Below are positions 57,285 through 64,000 of a stretch of 64,000 bases of DNA, one piece after another (positions within the stretch are counted from its first letter, which is position 1; every line of letters begins with the position of its first letter). A program made the translations under genes and the position numbers. Under the pieces are notes generated by a model that was not told the DNA's origin, did no database searches, and was given only the letters and a program-made list of their open reading frames with translations. The DNA is from DASXRA01 sp036506155 (GTDB lineage: Bacteria; Actinomycetota; Actinomycetes; Mycobacteriales; Jatrophihabitantaceae). The stretch is taken from NCBI GenBank assembly GCA_036506155.1, contig DASXSF010000081.1:1-64000 (forward strand), given 5' to 3'.

Positions 57285-58843
57285 AGCACGGCGTCGGTCT
57301 CCGGCCCGGGCGATTCGCCGTACCCGCTGGTCGCCGGCTCGGTCAGCCGCTGCGCCAGGAAGCGCTCGGCCACCGGGCCGGGAGCGTGTTGCACGAGAAG
57401 CGAGGCCGCGAGGCAGCGGGCGAGTTGGCTGGCGAGCGCCCGGGCGCCAGGCTCGTTCGCGCCGTCGAGCGTCGCCCGCAGCGACGCGATCGCGGCGTCG
57501 AGCCGCGGGTCGGCGCCGGCGTCCAGCTCCGCGAGTACGGCGGCCAGGCTTTCCGGGTCGCGGTGCACAGCGCGCAGGACGTCCAGCGCGATGACGTTGC
57601 CCGAGCCCTCCCAGATGCCGTTCAGCGGCGACTCCCGGAACAGCCGGGGCATCCCGCTCTCCTCGACGTAACCGTTGCCGCCAAGACATTCCAGCGCCTC
57701 GCCGACGAAGGCCGGAGTGCGCTTGCACACCCAGAACTTCGCCGCCGCCACGGCGAGCCGCACGAACCGCGCCTCGCCGGCGTCGACGCCACGGGCGATG
57801 CGCGTCCACAGCGCCGTCGACGCAGCCTGGTCGACGGCTAGGTCGGCCAGCACCTCACGCATCAGCGGTTGCGCGATCAGCGGGCGCCCGAACGCCGACC
57901 GGTGTCGCGCATGATGGGAAGCGTGGCGCAACGCTGCGCGCTGACCGGCTGCGCTGCCGATCACGCAGTCGAGCCGGGTCATCGTGACCATATCGATGAT
58001 CGTGCGGACGCCGGCCCCCTCGGCCCCGACCAGCCAGCCGATCGTGCCGTCGAACTCGACCTCGGATGAGGCGTTCGAGCGGTTGCCCAGCTTGTCCTTG
58101 AGCCGCTGGATCAGGAACGGGTTGCGCGCGCCATCGGGCAGCACGCGTGGCACGAGGAAGCAGGACAGCCCGTGCTGGTCGTCCCGTGCCTGCGCCAGCA
58201 CGAGGAACAAGTCGCACATGGGTGCCGAGCAGAACCACTTGTGCCCGGTGATCAAGTAGTGGTCTCCCGCACGAACGGCGCGCGTCGTGTTGGCGCGGAC
58301 GTCCGATCCACCCTGCTTCTCGGTCATGGCCATGCCGGCGAGCAGCCCCGTCTTGGACAGCGGCGCGCGCAAGCCGAAGTCGTACGACGTAGCTGCAAGC
58401 AGCGGCTCGTAGCGCGCTGCAAGTTCCGGCGCGTGGTGCAGCGCCGGTACGACCGCGTAAGTCATCGACACCGGGCAGCCGTGTCCGGCCTCGACCTGGG
58501 CCCACACGTAGAACTTCGCGGCGCGCGCCAGGTGGTTGCCGTCGCGCCACGGCGTGCCGTGCATCCCGTTCTCGACGGCCACCGTCATGAGCGAATGCCA
58601 GGCGGGGTGGAACTCGACCTCGTCGACGCGGTGCCCGTACCGATCGTGGGTCCGCAGCACCGGCGGGAACGCGTTTGCGAGGCGTCCCCACTCGCCGGCC
58701 TGCTCGCTGCCGGCAAGCTCGCCGAGCGCGACCAGCGCCTTGACGTCCGTGTCGCTGAGGTCGGGCAGGCGCAGCGACGGATCGGTGGTGAACGCGTTGC
58801 CGGTGAGCGGCGGGGGGACGTTGAAAACGTCGTGGGTGGGCAC
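57266..58843 (-). CDS. AidB-like acyl-CoA dehydrogenase
   Basis: The 525-residue flavoenzyme is longer than ordinary acyl-CoA dehydrogenases and carries the AidB marker MTEKQGGSDVRANTT. Flavin-binding and substrate blocks are ITGHKWFCSAPMCDLFLVLA, LDCVIGSAAGQRAAL and FVGEALECLGGNGYVEES with RESPLNGIWEGSGN. AidB proteins bind FAD and DNA and are linked to alkylation resistance. Whether this one acts on an acyl-CoA is unknown. It is the only gene in its unit, downstream of the repeat at 58874. Confidence 0.9.
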   Translation of the reverse strand: MPTHDVFNVPPPLTGNAFTTDPSLRLPDLSDTDVKALVALGELAGSEQAGEWGRLANAFPPVLRTHDRYGHRVDEVEFHPAWHSLMTVAVENGMHGTPWRDGNHLARAAKFYVWAQVEAGHGCPVSMTYAVVPALHHAPELAARYEPLLAATSYDFGLRAPLSKTGLLAGMAMTEKQGGSDVRANTTRAVRAGDHYLITGHKWFCSAPMCDLFLVLAQARDDQHGLSCFLVPRVLPDGARNPFLIQRLKDKLGNRSNASSEVEFDGTIGWLVGAEGAGVRTIIDMVTMTRLDCVIGSAAGQRAALRHASHHARHRSAFGRPLIAQPLMREVLADLAVDQAASTALWTRIARGVDAGEARFVRLAVAAAKFWVCKRTPAFVGEALECLGGNGYVEESGMPRLFRESPLNGIWEGSGNVIALDVLRAVHRDPESLAAVLAELDAGADPRLDAAIASLRATLDGANEPGARALASQLARCLAASLLVQHAPGPVAERFLAQRLTEPATSGYGESPGPETDAVLARFAD

Positions 58844-58873
58844 GTGCCTCAGTGTCCCAGCCTCAAGACCCGA

Positions 58874-58918
58874 TGATCTTGGACTTGCGATCGAACAGCC
58901 ACCACAAGTCCAAGATCA
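58874..58918. repeat. Palindromic repeat, copy 2 (TGATCTTGGACTTG / CAAGTCCAAGATCA)
   Basis: Fourteen-base arms at 58874-58887 and 58905-58918 are perfectly complementary around a 17-base loop. The outer part matches copy 1 at 29706-29754. The right arm includes the stop codon of the reductase gene (58916-58918), so the element may also terminate that operon. Confidence 0.75.
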
Positions 58919-60109
58919 CGCCGAAATGTTCGCCACGTCATCCAGGGGGACGTCTGGGTCGGCGAGCCGCTTCGGGTCGACGGACACCTGTGATGCGATC
59001 AGCGCCTTGATCGGCTCGACGACGTCCCAGACGTTGACATTCATGCCGGCGAGAACGCGTTGGTCGCTGTCGAGCCAGAATGCGATGAACTCACGGGTTG
59101 CCGGGTCTGCGCGGAACACGACCTCCGCGTAGTCCTGGGCGAGGCCGACGTACTCCATGCCGAGGTCGTACTGGTCCGTGTAGAAGTACGGCAGCTCGCC
59201 GTAGCTCGCCGGCATGCCGAGCATGGCGGTGGCCGCCGTGGCCGGCTGGTTGAGGGCGTTTGCCCAGTGCTCGACCCGCACCCGCCGGCCCAGGATCGGA
59301 TGTTCGGCGTTGGCGATGTCACCCACGGCGTAGATGTCCGGATCGCTGGTGCGAAGCGCCCCGTCGACCAGCACGCCGTTGTCCACGGCGAGGCCCGCCG
59401 CCTCGGCGAGGTCGGTGTCGGGACGTGCGCCGATGGCGATCAGCACCGCGTTCGCGTCGATGCGGGTGCCGTCGCTCAGGCGCACCCCGTCTGGGTGGAC
59501 TTCGGCCACCTTCACCAGCGTGCGCAGGTCGACGCCGTGTTCGATGTGCAGGTCGGCGAAGACCTGCCCGAGCTCCGGGCCGATCGCGGTCTGCAGAGGC
59601 ACCTCGAGGGCCTCCAGGATCGTGACATCGGTGCCGGCCTGGCGGGCTGCGGCGGCGACCTCGAGCCCGATCCAGCCGCCGCCGACGATCACGAGCCGGC
59701 CGTGCCCGAACGTCGCCCTGATCGCGTCCGAGTCGCCGCGCCGCCGCAGGTGCAGCAACGCGTCGTCGCCCGGCAGGTGCCGCGGCGTCGAGCCGGTGGC
59801 CAGCATCAGCTTGTCGTAGCTGACACGTTGACCCGCCTCGATCACGTGGTCACCCGGATGCACCGCGCGGACCCGCGTGCCCAGCCGCAGCTCAATCTGG
59901 TTGTCGGCGTACCACGACTCGGGGTGAACAACGGCCGCGTCCCACGGCGTGACGCCCATGAGGTAGCTCTTGGACAGGGGCGGCCGCTCGTACGGCGGCA
60001 GTTGCTCGTCCCCGAACAGGATCAGCTCGCCGTCATATCCCTGCTCGCGCAGCGCTTCGGCGGTCTTGGCGCCGGCAAGCCCGGCACCCACGATCACGAA
60101 CGTCGTCAT
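58916..60109 (-). CDS. FAD-dependent ferredoxin/rubredoxin reductase-type oxidoreductase
   Basis: The 397-residue enzyme has an N-terminal FAD motif (VIVGAGLAGAKTAEALREQG), PPYERPPLSKSYL, an NAD(P)H motif (LVIVGGGWIGLEVAAAARQA) and the second FAD motif DIYAVGDIAN. A reductase C-terminal domain follows. It matches NAD(P)H-dependent ferredoxin reductases that feed cytochrome P450s or dioxygenases, but no such partner lies in the window. GGAGGA precedes the ATG by five bases, and the start overlaps the folE stop (ATGA). Confidence 0.9.
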   Translation of the reverse strand: MTTFVIVGAGLAGAKTAEALREQGYDGELILFGDEQLPPYERPPLSKSYLMGVTPWDAAVVHPESWYADNQIELRLGTRVRAVHPGDHVIEAGQRVSYDKLMLATGSTPRHLPGDDALLHLRRRGDSDAIRATFGHGRLVIVGGGWIGLEVAAAARQAGTDVTILEALEVPLQTAIGPELGQVFADLHIEHGVDLRTLVKVAEVHPDGVRLSDGTRIDANAVLIAIGARPDTDLAEAAGLAVDNGVLVDGALRTSDPDIYAVGDIANAEHPILGRRVRVEHWANALNQPATAATAMLGMPASYGELPYFYTDQYDLGMEYVGLAQDYAEVVFRADPATREFIAFWLDSDQRVLAGMNVNVWDVVEPIKALIASQVSVDPKRLADPDVPLDDVANISA

Positions 60110-60747
60110 CTGTGTCCTCCGGCGTCGGACGATCGGGCCAGTGTGAAGAATTCTGCTCGCGCCCGGGCGTCGGTGCGCAATGTGCCCAGCAGGGTCGACG
60201 TCGTCGTCCGCGAACCGCTCGCGGTGGCGCCCCGTAGCGTCATGCAGGTGTGCTCGGCCTCGAGCACGACACCGACACCCAGCGGGGCAAGGCTGGCCTG
60301 TAGCCAGTCCGCGACCTGCTTGGTAAGCCGTTCCTGCACCTGCGGGCGGCACGCGAAGTGCTCGACGACGCGAGCGAGCTTGGACAGCCCGATGATGCGG
60401 CCGCCTGGCAGGTAGCCGACATCCGCGACGCCGACGAAGGGCAGCAGGTGGTGCTCGCAGATCGAGCGGAACGGGATGCGCCGAGCGAGCACCAATTCGT
60501 CGTAGCCCTCGTCGTTCGGGAACGTCGTGGGCTCGAACGGCCGCGGCGCGAAGAACTCGGCGTAGGCACGTGCCATCCGGGCAGGCGTGTCGCGCATGCC
60601 GTCGGTGTCGACGGACACGTTCAGGGCCGTCAAGAAGTCGGCCGCGGCGCGTGTGGCGGCGGCCAGGTCGACGTCCGGTTGAGGGTGGACGACGTGCAGC
60701 GCGGGTATCGATGTGCCGACGTCTGCGTGGACGAGCTGGACCGGCAT
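60106..60747 (-). CDS. folE: GTP cyclohydrolase I (FolE)
   Basis: The 213-residue enzyme converts GTP to 7,8-dihydroneopterin triphosphate, the first step of folate and pterin synthesis. Zinc ligands are Cys97 and His100 (SICEHHLLPFVG) and Cys168 (EAEHTCMTLRG); GLSKLARVVEHFACRPQVQE is the family signature. The N-terminal 30 residues are variable. It is the first gene of a two-gene operon with the reductase, away from any folP/folK cluster. That makes it likely a second, conditionally expressed copy; this is inference. Confidence 0.93.
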   Translation of the reverse strand: MPVQLVHADVGTSIPALHVVHPQPDVDLAAATRAAADFLTALNVSVDTDGMRDTPARMARAYAEFFAPRPFEPTTFPNDEGYDELVLARRIPFRSICEHHLLPFVGVADVGYLPGGRIIGLSKLARVVEHFACRPQVQERLTKQVADWLQASLAPLGVGVVLEAEHTCMTLRGATASGSRTTTSTLLGTLRTDARARAEFFTLARSSDAGGHR

Positions 60748-60859
60748 CGTGCGTCAACTCCAAGGTTCCTCGAATATCGCCAACCAAGTTTGGTGTTTTT
60801 ATGGTGGCGCTGTCAATGGCGATAGATTCTCGGTATCAGCTCGTACGGTTGCCGTTATA

Positions 60860-61558
60860 GTGGCTCGCGTGGACGTGGAGCATCCGGATATCGCCGCCGT
60901 CGCAGCTCTCGACGATGACGTACGGCGCGCGCTGTACCAGTGTGTTCGCGACGCGCCCGCGCCCGTCACCCGGGAGGATGCCGCAGCGGCCGTAGGGATC
61001 TCCCGCAAGCTCGCGGCGTTCCACCTCGACAAGCTCGTCGCTGTCGGCCTGCTGCGTGCCGGATACGCGTCTGGTGGCGCTCGGCGCGTCGGCCGCGCCC
61101 CCAAGGTCTACGAGCCGTCCGGCCAGGACGTCGCGGTCGCGGTGCCGGCCCGCCGTCCGGACCTGCTGGCTGAAGTCCTGCTGGAGACGGTGCTGGCGGC
61201 GTGTACGTCCGAACGGCTCGACCTGGCTGCGCGCCGCGTGGCCCGCGGCTACGGCGAGCGTCTCGGGGCCGCGGAACGCGACCGGGTACGGCCCGGGCGC
61301 CTCGGTGCCGAGCGTGGGCTTGCGCTGGCGAGCGCGGTGTGCGAGCGATACGGGTACGAGCCGGGGCACGCCGGGCCGGACTCGGTGCGACTACGCAATT
61401 GCCCGTTCCATCCCCTGGCCGCTCGCGCTCCCGAACTGGTGTGCGCGATCAACCGTGACTTCCTGTCCGGCTTGCTGACCGGGCTGGGCGCGCGCGGCGT
61501 GCACGCGCGGCTCGAGGCGAGTGCCGGAGAGTGCTGCGTCGAGCTGCGCAAGACCTAG
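60860..61558 (+). CDS. SufR-like helix-turn-helix regulator with iron-sulphur-type cysteines
   Basis: The 232-residue regulator has an N-terminal winged helix (VTREDAAAAVGISRKLAAFH, then LDKLVAVGLLRAGY). The C-terminal domain has Cys181, Cys195 and Cys225-Cys226 in NCPFHPLAARAPELVCAINRDF and GECCVEL. This is the arrangement of SufR-type repressors that sense through an Fe-S cluster. It diverges from folE and the reductase, which are its likely targets. GTG 60860 is used, but TATAGT (60856-60861) would place a transcript start at GTG 60869, so a leaderless shorter form is possible. Confidence 0.82.
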   Translation: MARVDVEHPDIAAVAALDDDVRRALYQCVRDAPAPVTREDAAAAVGISRKLAAFHLDKLVAVGLLRAGYASGGARRVGRAPKVYEPSGQDVAVAVPARRPDLLAEVLLETVLAACTSERLDLAARRVARGYGERLGAAERDRVRPGRLGAERGLALASAVCERYGYEPGHAGPDSVRLRNCPFHPLAARAPELVCAINRDFLSGLLTGLGARGVHARLEASAGECCVELRKT

Positions 61559-61564
61559 CTGGCC

Positions 61565-61603
61565 GGCCGGGCGGCGCCCCGTTCGGCGGGGCGCGGCCCG
61601 GCC
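61565..61603. terminator. Strong hairpin between convergent genes
   Basis: GGCCGGGC-G-GCGCCCC and GGGGCGC-G-GCCCGGCC pair (8+7 bp with one mismatch) around GTTCGGC. It lies between the SufR-like gene and the convergent protease gene. Confidence 0.8.
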
Positions 61604-61613
61604 CATCGGCAAG

Positions 61614-62813
61614 TCAGCCCGTCTGGCTGCCGAGCGTGACGCGCAGCGTCGATGTCTTGCCGCCGCGGATGATCGTCAGCGTCGCGGTCTGGTTGGGGAC
61701 GTGCGAACGGATCGCAGCAGCGAGTCCGTCGAAGTCGTCGACACGCTGGTTGTCGACCTTGGTCACGATGTCACCGGTCTTGAGCCCGGCCTTCGCAGCG
61801 GCGCTGTTCGGCTCGACCGAACCGATCTGCGCACCGGCGACGTTGTTCGCCTGCTGGTTGGTCGGGCCCACCCCGAGGAACGCGTGCGTCGCCTTACCGG
61901 AACTGATCAGCTCGGCAGCGATGCGGCTGACTTCGTCGGACGGGATGGCGAAGCCGATCCCGATGCTGCCCGACTGCTGGGTCTGCCCCGGGATCTGCAG
62001 CCCTCCTGTATTGGGAGTGGCGATCGCGGCGTTGATGCCGATCACGTTGCCGTTGAGGTCGGCGAGCGCGCCTCCCGAGTTCCCTGGGTTGATCGCGGCG
62101 TCGGTCTGGATCGCGTTGAACACGGCCTGATCGTTGTCGCCGGAACGCACCGGCCGGGCGGTGTTGCTCACGATCCCGGACGTGACCGTGTCGGAGAGGC
62201 CGAGCGGTGCGCCGACTGCGATCACCGTTTGCCCCACGACGACATTGCTCGACCTGGCAAAATTCGCCGGTCGCAGGTTCTTGAGCCCGTTTACCTTGAT
62301 CACGGCCAGGTCGTCGGAAGAGTCGCGCCCGACGATGGACGCATTGGCCTGCTGCCCGTCGCTGGTGACCACGGTGAGTGTGCCGCCGTTTGCCGCTACC
62401 GAGACGACGTGGTCGTTGGTGACGATGTAGCCGTCCGAGCGAAGAATCACGCCCGAGCCGTTGCCCTGTTCGTTCTGCCCGGAAACGCCGATGGTAACCA
62501 CACTGGGATCGATCTTGGCCGCGGCCGCGGTGATCGACCCGTCGATCTTGGCCGTGGCGGGGGCCGTCTGCGTCGTCTGCGGCACAGCGTTCACGACGGT
62601 CGTCTTGCCGTTCTCGTTGAACGCCGCGACCGTGCCGGCGCCGATTGCGCCGCCGACGACGGCTGCGGTGACGGCCGCGATGACGATGGTGCGGGAGCGT
62701 CCCGGCCGAGGCGGTTGCTCTGGGCTCGGCGGGCCTGGATACACCGGTGGAGGCGAGTACGTCCACGTGGCGCCACCGCCCTGGTACTCACTGCCCGGGT
62801 AGCTCTCCGTCAT
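61614..62813 (-). CDS. HtrA/DegP-type membrane-anchored serine protease with PDZ domain
   Basis: The 399-residue protein has a Pro/Tyr/Gly-rich cytoplasmic N-terminus, one transmembrane helix (about 43-66) and a trypsin-like domain. The triad is His135 (VTNDHVV), Asp168 (DDLAVIK) and Ser246 (NPGNSGGAL). One PDZ domain follows at about 300-395 (AFLGVGPTNQ, KAGLKTGDIVTKVDNQRVDD). It should degrade or refold damaged proteins outside the membrane. ATG 62813 follows AAGGTGAAGG; GTG 62822 is three codons upstream. Confidence 0.93.
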   Translation of the reverse strand: MTESYPGSEYQGGGATWTYSPPPVYPGPPSPEQPPRPGRSRTIVIAAVTAAVVGGAIGAGTVAAFNENGKTTVVNAVPQTTQTAPATAKIDGSITAAAAKIDPSVVTIGVSGQNEQGNGSGVILRSDGYIVTNDHVVSVAANGGTLTVVTSDGQQANASIVGRDSSDDLAVIKVNGLKNLRPANFARSSNVVVGQTVIAVGAPLGLSDTVTSGIVSNTARPVRSGDNDQAVFNAIQTDAAINPGNSGGALADLNGNVIGINAAIATPNTGGLQIPGQTQQSGSIGIGFAIPSDEVSRIAAELISSGKATHAFLGVGPTNQQANNVAGAQIGSVEPNSAAAKAGLKTGDIVTKVDNQRVDDFDGLAAAIRSHVPNQTATLTIIRGGKTSTLRVTLGSQTG

Positions 62814-62869
62814 GACCTTCACCTTTCGCGTACTGCCTGTGCCCAGGCTCAGCCCCCGCTATGTGCGAC

Positions 62870-63157
62870 CTACGACCGGGGCTCGACCTCCCAACCTGCG
62901 CCGTGCGCGCGCTGCACCAGATCGTTGAGCACCGGGGCGATCACCTGCGGGAACCCCGCGAGCTGCACCGCGATGCTGAAACGATCCGTGGTCACGCCGG
63001 CCTCCGGATTGTGTGGGTCGAGCACCATCCGCTCGCTGAGAGTCAGCACCTGGAACGCCAGACCGCGCCCGTTCAGGAAGCCGCTTACTCGCTGAACCTC
63101 CTTTTCGTCCACAGTCTGCAAGAACACCTGTCCTGACAGCCACCCGGTCATCTCCAT
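62870..63157 (-). CDS. Small hypothetical protein
   Basis: The 95-residue product is an alpha/beta protein with VSGFLNGRGLAFQVLTLSER in the middle and VAPVLNDLV-like helix FPQVIAPVLNDLVQRA near the end. I recognise no named family. It lies 23 bases after the TetR gene on the same strand and may be regulated with it. ATG 63157 and ATG 63151 are both possible starts. Confidence 0.55.
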   Translation of the reverse strand: MEMTGWLSGQVFLQTVDEKEVQRVSGFLNGRGLAFQVLTLSERMVLDPHNPEAGVTTDRFSIAVQLAGFPQVIAPVLNDLVQRAHGAGWEVEPRS

Positions 63158-63180
63158 GTACCCAATCCTCGGTGAGGCCG

Positions 63181-63726
63181 CTAGCGCGGCGCGAGCCCGG
63201 CCAGCACGACGTCGAGCGCTTTGCGCCGGGTGCTCGCCTTGGTGGGACCTTGCGCGCCGGCCAGCGCCAGGCCGCGTACCAGCAGGTACAGGTCGTCCAC
63301 CGACACATCGCTGCGCACCGCGCCGGGCTGTTGTGCCCGCCGCAGCAGGGCGCGCACGGCTGAACGGAGCTCACGCGAGGCCCGGACGACCGCGTCCGTC
63401 GTGGGGTCGCTCAGCAGGCCGATCAGCAGGATTTTCGTGGCCGCGCCGCCCACCATCGTCTCGATCAGCTCGCGCAGGGCCGCCTCGGCGTCGTCCCGCG
63501 CAGCCAGGTCGTGGGCGTGTGCGGTGAGTTGCTCGAAGTGGCGCACCACCGTCGCCTCGATCAGCTCCTGCTTCGTCGGGAAGTGCCGGAACACCGTGCC
63601 GATGCCGACGCCGGCCCGGCGCGCGACTGCCTCGGTCGACGCGTCCGCGCCGGCATCGGCAAACACTTGCTCGGCGGCAGACAGGATGCGATCGCGGTTC
63701 GCCTGCGCGTCGGCGCGCATCGACAT
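63181..63726 (-). CDS. TetR-family transcriptional regulator
   Basis: The 181-residue protein has a clear TetR DNA-binding domain (STEAVARRAGVGIGTVFRHF) and a C-terminal SbtR-like ligand domain with RELIETMVGGAATKILLIG. It diverges from an NTF2-like gene at 63769, with a palindromic operator in the 42-base gap. It probably represses that gene and its own. ATG 63726 or 63720 can serve as start. Confidence 0.9.
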   Translation of the reverse strand: MSMRADAQANRDRILSAAEQVFADAGADASTEAVARRAGVGIGTVFRHFPTKQELIEATVVRHFEQLTAHAHDLAARDDAEAALRELIETMVGGAATKILLIGLLSDPTTDAVVRASRELRSAVRALLRRAQQPGAVRSDVSVDDLYLLVRGLALAGAQGPTKASTRRKALDVVLAGLAPR

Positions 63727-63738
63727 CCTCCTTGCTTA

Positions 63739-63766
63739 ACGGAGTGGTGACTCCGTATATTCGGAG
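63739..63766. promoter_or_regulatory. Nested palindromic operator between TetR and NTF2-like genes
   Basis: ACGGAGT-GGTG-ACTCCGT (63739-63756) is perfect over seven bases per arm. CTCCG-TATATT-CGGAG (63751-63766) overlaps its right arm and lies directly before the GTG at 63769. Tandem overlapping sites suit TetR dimers repressing both genes. Confidence 0.7.
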
Positions 63767-63768
63767 CC

Positions 63769-64000
63769 GTGACTCAGGATACCCGGCGACCTGCCGAAGT
63801 GTTTCGTCGCCTGGTTGACGGGGTGTGCCGCCTCGTCGCGGGCGATCCCAGCCAGGTAGACGGGCTCGCCGGCCTCTACGCCGAGCGCACCCGAGTCGAG
63901 CACCCCATGGTGCTCGACGACACGCCGCTACTCACCCGCGACGATCTGCGGCGCCACTTCGCCGCAGGCAGAGACGTGACACCGATCGCCGACTATCGCA
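63769..64000 (+). CDS. NTF2-like (SnoaL-type) protein, N-terminal part
   Basis: The gene starts at GTG 63769 and runs off the window end; about 77 residues are visible. The segment AGLYAERTRVEHPMVLDDTP followed by a charged helix (TRDDLRRHF) is the usual NTF2/SnoaL opening. It is the probable target of the divergent TetR regulator. The function cannot be read from this part. Confidence 0.7.
   Translation, partial: MTQDTRRPAEVFRRLVDGVCRLVAGDPSQVDGLAGLYAERTRVEHPMVLDDTPLLTRDDLRRHFAAGRDVTPIADYR

Noticed and set aside
57080..57841. Plus-strand open frame opposite the acyl-CoA dehydrogenase gene
   Set aside because: Most of it mirrors the dehydrogenase coding sequence and its composition is Arg-rich shadow; no motif or start signal.
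1..64000. CRISPR arrays, tRNA or rRNA genes, prophage or transposase genes
   Set aside because: No regularly spaced direct repeats, tRNA-like cloverleaf landmarks, or integrase/transposase motifs were seen in either strand.

Overview
The window is one stretch of a very GC-rich actinobacterial chromosome. The evidence is the codon use, a mycothiol-type MDMPI enzyme, a PPOX/F420-type flavin protein, a PASTA-less PknB-like kinase with an extracellular domain, and a nuo operon flanked by menaquinone-related genes. The gene content would suit a Frankiales or Jatrophihabitans-like lineage, but the sequence does not fix the genus. I see no tRNA, rRNA, CRISPR array, prophage or insertion sequence.

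Positions 1-5.3 kb hold the end of a YihY-type membrane protein, a Ser/Thr kinase wrecked by frameshifts, an NTF2-like protein, a secreted phosphodiesterase divergent from a MarR regulator, and the decayed tail of a phosphoesterase. Positions 5.3-11.5 kb carry an intact membrane kinase, a TetR-controlled MFS exporter with a beta carbonic anhydrase, and a Ca2+/cation antiporter gene. The antiporter leader matches the yybP-ykoY (Mn2+) riboswitch, followed by a perfect hairpin that covers the ribosome binding site. Positions 11.5-17 kb have a secreted repeat protein in one operon with a NarL-type two-component system, a small divergent secreted protein and a secreted GH3 glycosidase. Positions 17.2-21.1 kb encode a CBS/zinc-ribbon protein followed by the E1 alpha, E1 beta and E2 subunits of a pyruvate-type 2-oxoacid dehydrogenase, without E3.

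Positions 21-34 kb are mixed. They include a YraQ-type permease behind a CsoR-like palindrome, a YcaQ/AlkZ-type glycosylase, and two overlapping crcB genes fused translationally to a three-domain DUF190 gene. A phosphodiester glycosidase, an alpha/beta hydrolase with a divergent HxlR regulator, a lipoprotein/secreted-protein pair, a GAF membrane protein, an acetyltransferase and a frameshifted lipoprotein gene follow.

Positions 34.0-53.4 kb form a respiratory block: a geranylgeranyl/menaquinone reductase, a complete nuoA-N operon for complex I, and a long-chain polyprenyl diphosphate synthase whose start overlaps the nuoN stop. Most nuo genes overlap by ATGA or GTGA. The operon contains two complete nuoD genes in tandem, the most unusual feature of gene content here. 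Two untranslated spacers in the operon (nuoI-nuoJ and nuoL-nuoM) share a short palindromic module.

Positions 53.4-64 kb hold a phosphoribosyltransferase, a membrane-anchored propeller-like protein, an MDMPI enzyme, a PPOX protein, an AidB-like acyl-CoA dehydrogenase, and a ferredoxin-reductase/folE operon divergent from a SufR-like regulator. An HtrA protease, a TetR regulator with a clear operator and the start of another NTF2-like gene close the window. A palindromic repeat built on TGATCTTGGA occurs twice, near 29.7 and 58.9 kb.
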